Source of the DNA: Enterospora canceri
Taxonomy: Eukaryota > Microsporidia > Enterocytozoonidae
Assembly (NCBI GenBank): GCA_002087915.1
Contig: LWDP01000027.1
Coordinates: forward strand, 1-36,415
Reading direction: 5' to 3'
Length of the DNA stretch: 36,415 nt
Of the stretch, positions 33,173-36,415 are shown one piece after another (position 1 is the stretch's first letter; each line of letters opens with the position of its first letter). The notes below the pieces were generated by a model, which did no database searches, had not been told where the DNA came from, and saw only the letters and a program-made list of their open reading frames with translations. The translations under genes and the position numbers were made by a program.

Positions 33173-34582
33173 ATGTCCAAGAATTCAAAGAAGAAGTTCG
33201 AGAGAATTAAAGAGGAGGTTGACGCAGCAAAGGCAGCCATTATTGGATCAAAGGCGTATGAACTCTACAAGAAAAGTGGTCGAAGCAGGAGGCCGTACCA
33301 AATTAATTTGTACAGCAAAGGTTGCAGAAGCAGAGACGTAAGCAGCGTGAAAATTGAGTTGAAGGACATCGAGAACTTCGCATTGGTCAAAAACAGGGCG
33401 ATTGAAACAAGCGAAAAAGAGGCAGAAAAATGCAAGTTGAAAATTTTTGATGAGTTGACAGCCCCAAAAATGGAACAGCAGAGCGAATCAGAGAAGTTGT
33501 TGGCAATAGAGAAAAAGAAGCTCGCTGTGATCATCAAACATTTCAGATCAATAGATATGCTGCGGGGCAGAGAGGCCCCGAAGGAGGATATGAGCGAAAA
33601 GAGCACCACCAGGGCGACTGGAAGTCCATACGAGGACAATCGATACGTTTACTACTTGAAAAAGCTCAAATTGCTCGCAAACTACTCAAATAGGGACATA
33701 ACCAAGAAATACGTCCTAGACAAGTCGAAAGCCCTACGAGACAGATGCGGTAGAAATGAAGCGGGAGATTTGGGACAGAAGACGTACAGATTGGCTGAAA
33801 ATAGCCCAGAAAGAGTGGTGGTTGAGGCAGCAGCCATTGGAAAAGACGAGACGGCCAAAATTACACAAATTAAGCTTAACAAGATACGAGAATACGAATA
33901 CTTCAAAATAGACGACGATTACGACAGAGGGGAATTCGAATACGCCGTGTACAAGTTCGAGGACGATCTGGTGAAGATATCCAACTACCTGGAGATGCCA
34001 ATTCAACAGGTCATTTTGCTCTACTACACAAATCACTTTACGCATAGGATAACAGACGCATTGTGCGAGATCGTAGCAGTTCGCGAATGGTGTCCGGAAG
34101 ACAAAGAGCTCTTTGCTGCCTGCTACAGGAAGCATGGGAGAAAGATAGAAAACTATTTCAACCACACTTTTCAGGAGTTGAAGACAGAAGAAGACTTACG
34201 GCTGTACTACTTCTACTACAATAACAAAATAATTGGAGAAACCTGGTCATTTGACGAGAGAGGCGTCTTCCAGTATTTGTTTGACGTATTCAAGAAGGAC
34301 TGGATCATGTATACGCCAGAAGGAATCAAAATCATAAATTCTGGTTGCATAAACGACGCAATATCGTATCGCGTATTGAACAAACACACCCACGATATAA
34401 AGAGCTATTACAACAACTACTTTAAGAGATTATCAGACGAGGAAATGAGGGATGATGCGATCAGATACAACGCGAATTACGATTGGCTTCTTTTGGACAA
34501 AATGGCCCAAAGATACGCCCTTCTTGACCGTAAGAAGAAGAGAAAACTAGATAATGACAACATTACTGAACGGACTGAGTAA
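33173..34582 (+). CDS. Two-SANT-domain protein, corepressor-like (SNT1/NCoR/CoREST type)
   Basis: SANT domains of this type sit in histone deacetylase complexes and bind the deacetylase or histone tails. The 469-residue protein has a Lys-rich N-terminus and a helical middle. One SANT-like module lies at about residues 252-285 (EFEYAVYKFEDDLVKISNYLEMP) and a second at about 308-353 (DKELFAACYRKHGRKIENYFNHTF, ending LRLYYFYYNNK). A third similar segment may follow near 365-395. A nuclear-type basic tail (DRKKKRKL) is at the end. CCCC lies 2 nt before ATG 33173; an upstream ATG at 33137 lacks the signal. Which complex it belongs to is not shown by the sequence. Confidence 0.68.
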   Translation: MSKNSKKKFERIKEEVDAAKAAIIGSKAYELYKKSGRSRRPYQINLYSKGCRSRDVSSVKIELKDIENFALVKNRAIETSEKEAEKCKLKIFDELTAPKMEQQSESEKLLAIEKKKLAVIIKHFRSIDMLRGREAPKEDMSEKSTTRATGSPYEDNRYVYYLKKLKLLANYSNRDITKKYVLDKSKALRDRCGRNEAGDLGQKTYRLAENSPERVVVEAAAIGKDETAKITQIKLNKIREYEYFKIDDDYDRGEFEYAVYKFEDDLVKISNYLEMPIQQVILLYYTNHFTHRITDALCEIVAVREWCPEDKELFAACYRKHGRKIENYFNHTFQELKTEEDLRLYYFYYNNKIIGETWSFDERGVFQYLFDVFKKDWIMYTPEGIKIINSGCINDAISYRVLNKHTHDIKSYYNNYFKRLSDEEMRDDAIRYNANYDWLLLDKMAQRYALLDRKKKRKLDNDNITERTE

Positions 34583-34637
34583 TTACTTTATAAATTCTGT
34601 ATATTTCTTTCTACGTATTTTGTAATTAAGCCCCAAT

Positions 34638-34943
34638 ATGGCACCAAAAAACAGGCACAGTTTGAAGAAGGCTTCACAGGAGAAGAAGAAGCTGGAAGAA
34701 TGCACGAAGGAGGAGCCAACGAAGCAGAAGTCCAAGAATTCAGCCAAAGCAGAAGAACTCAACAAGAATCAAAATGCAGGTGAAAAACAAAAGCAAACAA
34801 GCATAAAGAAAGAAGGTGAATTGAATAAGCTTCTTTCTGGATTCAAGAAGGAGAAGGAGTCTGAACCTGTACAAATCAAGCGGGAGGAAAACAAGAGCAA
34901 ATTCAAGCAATTTCTTGTAAGAATAAGCAAGTTCTTCAAGTAG
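34638..34943 (+). CDS. Lys/Glu-rich small protein, 101 residues
   Basis: No family is recognised. The product is rich in Lys and Glu throughout, with repeated KEE/KEK patterns, and ends in an amphipathic basic segment (KFKQFLVRISKFFK) that could bind membrane or RNA. CCCC lies 3 nt before the ATG. The last 164 bp are copied again at 35080-35243 by the assembly artefact. Confidence 0.7.
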   Translation: MAPKNRHSLKKASQEKKKLEECTKEEPTKQKSKNSAKAEELNKNQNAGEKQKQTSIKKEGELNKLLSGFKKEKESEPVQIKREENKSKFKQFLVRISKFFK

Positions 34944-35004
34944 AAGCAACAAAAAATTCAAGTCACTTTCTGAGGTTGTTTTTGCTGAATTCTTTTACAC
35001 GCCC

Positions 35005-35078
35005 ATGTTTGGGGTTTTCTCAATTTTATACGCAGTGGTGCTCTTTCTGGATGCCGTAGTCATTCTGGACAATAGAAG
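35005..35078 (+). other. Truncated first copy of YOS1 (assembly artefact)
   Basis: The first 74 bases of YOS1 appear here before the N at 35079, identical to 35305-35378. This is the left contig end, not a broken second gene. Confidence 0.9.
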
Positions 35079-35079
35079 N

Positions 35080-35378
35080 GTGAAAAACAAAAGCAAACAA
35101 GCATAAAGAAAGAAGGTGAATTGAATAAGCTTCTTTCTGGATTCAAGAAGGAGAAGGAGTCTGAACCTGTACAAATCAAGCGGGAGGAAAACAAGAGCAA
35201 ATTCAAGCAATTTCTTGTAAGAATAAGCAAGTTCTTCAAGTAGAAGCAACAAAAAATTCAAGTCACTTTCTGAGGTTGTTTTTGCTGAATTCTTTTACAC
35301 GCCCATGTTTGGGGTTTTCTCAATTTTATACGCAGTGGTGCTCTTTCTGGATGCCGTAGTCATTCTGGACAATAGAAG
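35080..35378 (+). repeat. Assembly duplication 4: 299-bp copy of 34780-35078 after an N
   Basis: Bases 35080-35378 equal 34780-35078. The copy holds the 3' end of the Lys/Glu-rich gene without its start (to 35243), the spacer, and the true YOS1 start. The N is at 35079. Confidence 0.95.
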
Positions 35379-35544
35379 GGTCCTGACATGCCTGAGATTA
35401 CCACTTGATAAGGAGCATCGTGCCACTCTTTCTCCGATCAGAAGAAGACTCGTTGAGATGATAGTTGGAGTCAGAACCGTTGTTGAGTTTCCACTTCTCT
35501 TTCTAAACTGCCTTTACATAATTTATGAGCTGTTTATGGGATGA
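35305..35544 (+). CDS. YOS1: YOS1-like ER-Golgi transport protein
   Basis: Yos1 is a small membrane protein that works with Yip1-Yif1 in COPII transport from ER to Golgi. The 79-residue protein has two hydrophobic segments (about 3-22 and 60-79), the DNRRVL turn and the conserved end EFPLLFLNCLYIIYELFMG, matching the 'R-PL---N---I-YEL-LG' C-terminus of the family. Length is normal. CCC directly precedes the ATG. Confidence 0.88.
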   Translation: MFGVFSILYAVVLFLDAVVILDNRRVLTCLRLPLDKEHRATLSPIRRRLVEMIVGVRTVVEFPLLFLNCLYIIYELFMG

Positions 35545-35564
35545 GAAATTGTTTAAGCCCCATA

Positions 35565-36415
35565 ATGTCCTACGACTCAAAATTGGTTGATTTGCTCGAT
35601 GAATACTTCTTGATTGATAGCAAAAGTGTTGAATTGTGGTTTAAGAAGGTTGTGATAGTAGTAAAGCAGTCAGATTTAGATGCGGAAAGACACTCAAAGG
35701 CATTTGGAATCATCAGACTGATGTTGATGAATGAGAATGATAAAATGGTTTCATATGGAAAAATACTGTCGTGTTTGATCTATAAAGAAGATAGATTTAG
35801 AGCAAAGAACATGAAAGAATACGCTGAGATAGTAGATAACAGTATATCAGTATCAGAAGAACAAGGATGTAAGGATAAGACGGATGAATTTTACGTAAAG
35901 AAGAAAATAGGGACATTTTACATTCAACAGGCACATAGAAAACTGATTTCATCTGAATTGGATGTGGAAGAGAAACTGGGAGTGTGGCTTGATCTAAGAA
36001 ATATAGCAAGTAGATCAAGTAGAAGAGCATTAGACCAGTATTCTGGTAAAATTGTACGATTATTCAGGGATGATGAGGTGAAGCTGGAACTGTTTGAGAG
36101 ACTGATTGATTCGAATATGCTCCAAAAATATACTGAAATACAAAATATCAGAAGAATTGAAGACAAAAGAGATCAGGTGGAGTGTAAGATAAAGAACAGC
36201 CTTGATGTCAAGTTTGTTGGTTTGGTCGGGCTACTGATTGTTCTGGCAGAAAAGGACTGTATCAATACACTCAACGAGATCACATCACTGATATTTGAGA
36301 CTAGTGAACCATTTAATAGCAACATATTCAAATACTACCTGATTGAAGCAGTGATATTTCTGATACTCGAAACAAGGGAATTGAATGCCAAATACGACAT
36401 ATACAATGGAATACT
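35565..36415 (+). CDS. Hypothetical protein, open at right edge
   Basis: At least 283 codons from ATG 35565 (3 nt after CCCC) to the end of the window, with no stop. The visible part is largely helical, acidic and basic in alternation, without a signal peptide. A more hydrophobic stretch near residues 215-225 (KFVGLVGLLIVLAEK) looks like a buried helix. The pattern could suit a helical-repeat (HEAT-like) protein, but I see no diagnostic motif. It starts 20 bp after the YOS1 stop. Confidence 0.75.
   Translation, partial: MSYDSKLVDLLDEYFLIDSKSVELWFKKVVIVVKQSDLDAERHSKAFGIIRLMLMNENDKMVSYGKILSCLIYKEDRFRAKNMKEYAEIVDNSISVSEEQGCKDKTDEFYVKKKIGTFYIQQAHRKLISSELDVEEKLGVWLDLRNIASRSSRRALDQYSGKIVRLFRDDEVKLELFERLIDSNMLQKYTEIQNIRRIEDKRDQVECKIKNSLDVKFVGLVGLLIVLAEKDCINTLNEITSLIFETSEPFNSNIFKYYLIEAVIFLILETRELNAKYDIYNGI

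Noticed and set aside
1..36415. CRISPR arrays, insertion sequences or prophage genes
   Set aside because: No regularly spaced repeats, transposase or phage proteins; gene content and tRNA are eukaryotic.

Overview
The window looks like a piece of a compact eukaryotic nuclear genome, almost certainly from a microsporidian. The genes are intronless and tightly packed on both strands, often with 1-100 bp between them and convergent stops as close as 1 bp. They encode short versions of eukaryotic housekeeping proteins: alpha-COP, CDC48, SMC2, SPT4, RRP8, YOS1, a gamma-tubulin complex component and a HECT ligase. Nearly every start codon is preceded within about 15 nt by a CCC (rarely GGG) triplet, the start signal known from microsporidia. 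I used this signal to choose starts, usually at an ATG downstream of the longest open frame. There are no Shine-Dalgarno sites or operons in the bacterial sense. The species cannot be named from the sequence alone.

Layout. 1-2664 (-): alpha-COP, running off the left edge. 2772-4020: a GDPD enzyme convergent with a GPI-tail-like surface protein. 4176-7166: a tricalbin/E-Syt lipid-transfer tether. 7356-10522: an IQGAP-like CH + GAP-like protein, apparently broken by a frameshift. 11034-13682: CDC48. 13786-15111: RtcB RNA ligase. 15132-15204 (-): tRNA-Val(AAC). 15250-16560: three small genes, one RRM and one with weak similarity to Rmp1. 16712-17913 (-): a frameshifted subtilisin. 17985 region to 19391: a Reb1-like Myb factor (starting at 17973) and SPT4. 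19445-20770 (-): a Cys-rich membrane surface protein. 20967-23786: SMC2. 23792-24604 (-): unknown. 24780-26711: a gamma-tubulin complex (GCP) protein. 26782-28731 (-): an MscS-type channel. From 28908 to the right edge all genes lie on the + strand: SAS-6-like, HECT, RRP8, a coiled-coil protein, a two-SANT protein, a Lys-rich small protein, YOS1 and an unknown open-ended gene.

Assembly. Four single Ns (9422, 10651, 11585, 35079) each sit between two perfect 299-bp copies of the same sequence. These look like unmerged contig overlaps rather than biological duplications, so about 1.2 kb of the window is redundant. The copies add 100 residues to CDC48 and 100 to the IQGAP-like protein, and leave stray fragments of three genes. 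Two genes (IQGAP-like and subtilisin) also have apparent single-site frameshifts.

The most interesting item is a SAS-6-like protein (28908-30038). SAS-6 builds the centriole cartwheel, while microsporidia have no centrioles or flagella. It lies 2.2 kb from a gamma-tubulin complex gene, which suggests, without proving it, a role at the spindle plaque. Other points are the IQGAP-like gene, RtcB in a fungal relative, and paired forkhead-like palindromes between a surface-protein gene and SMC2.
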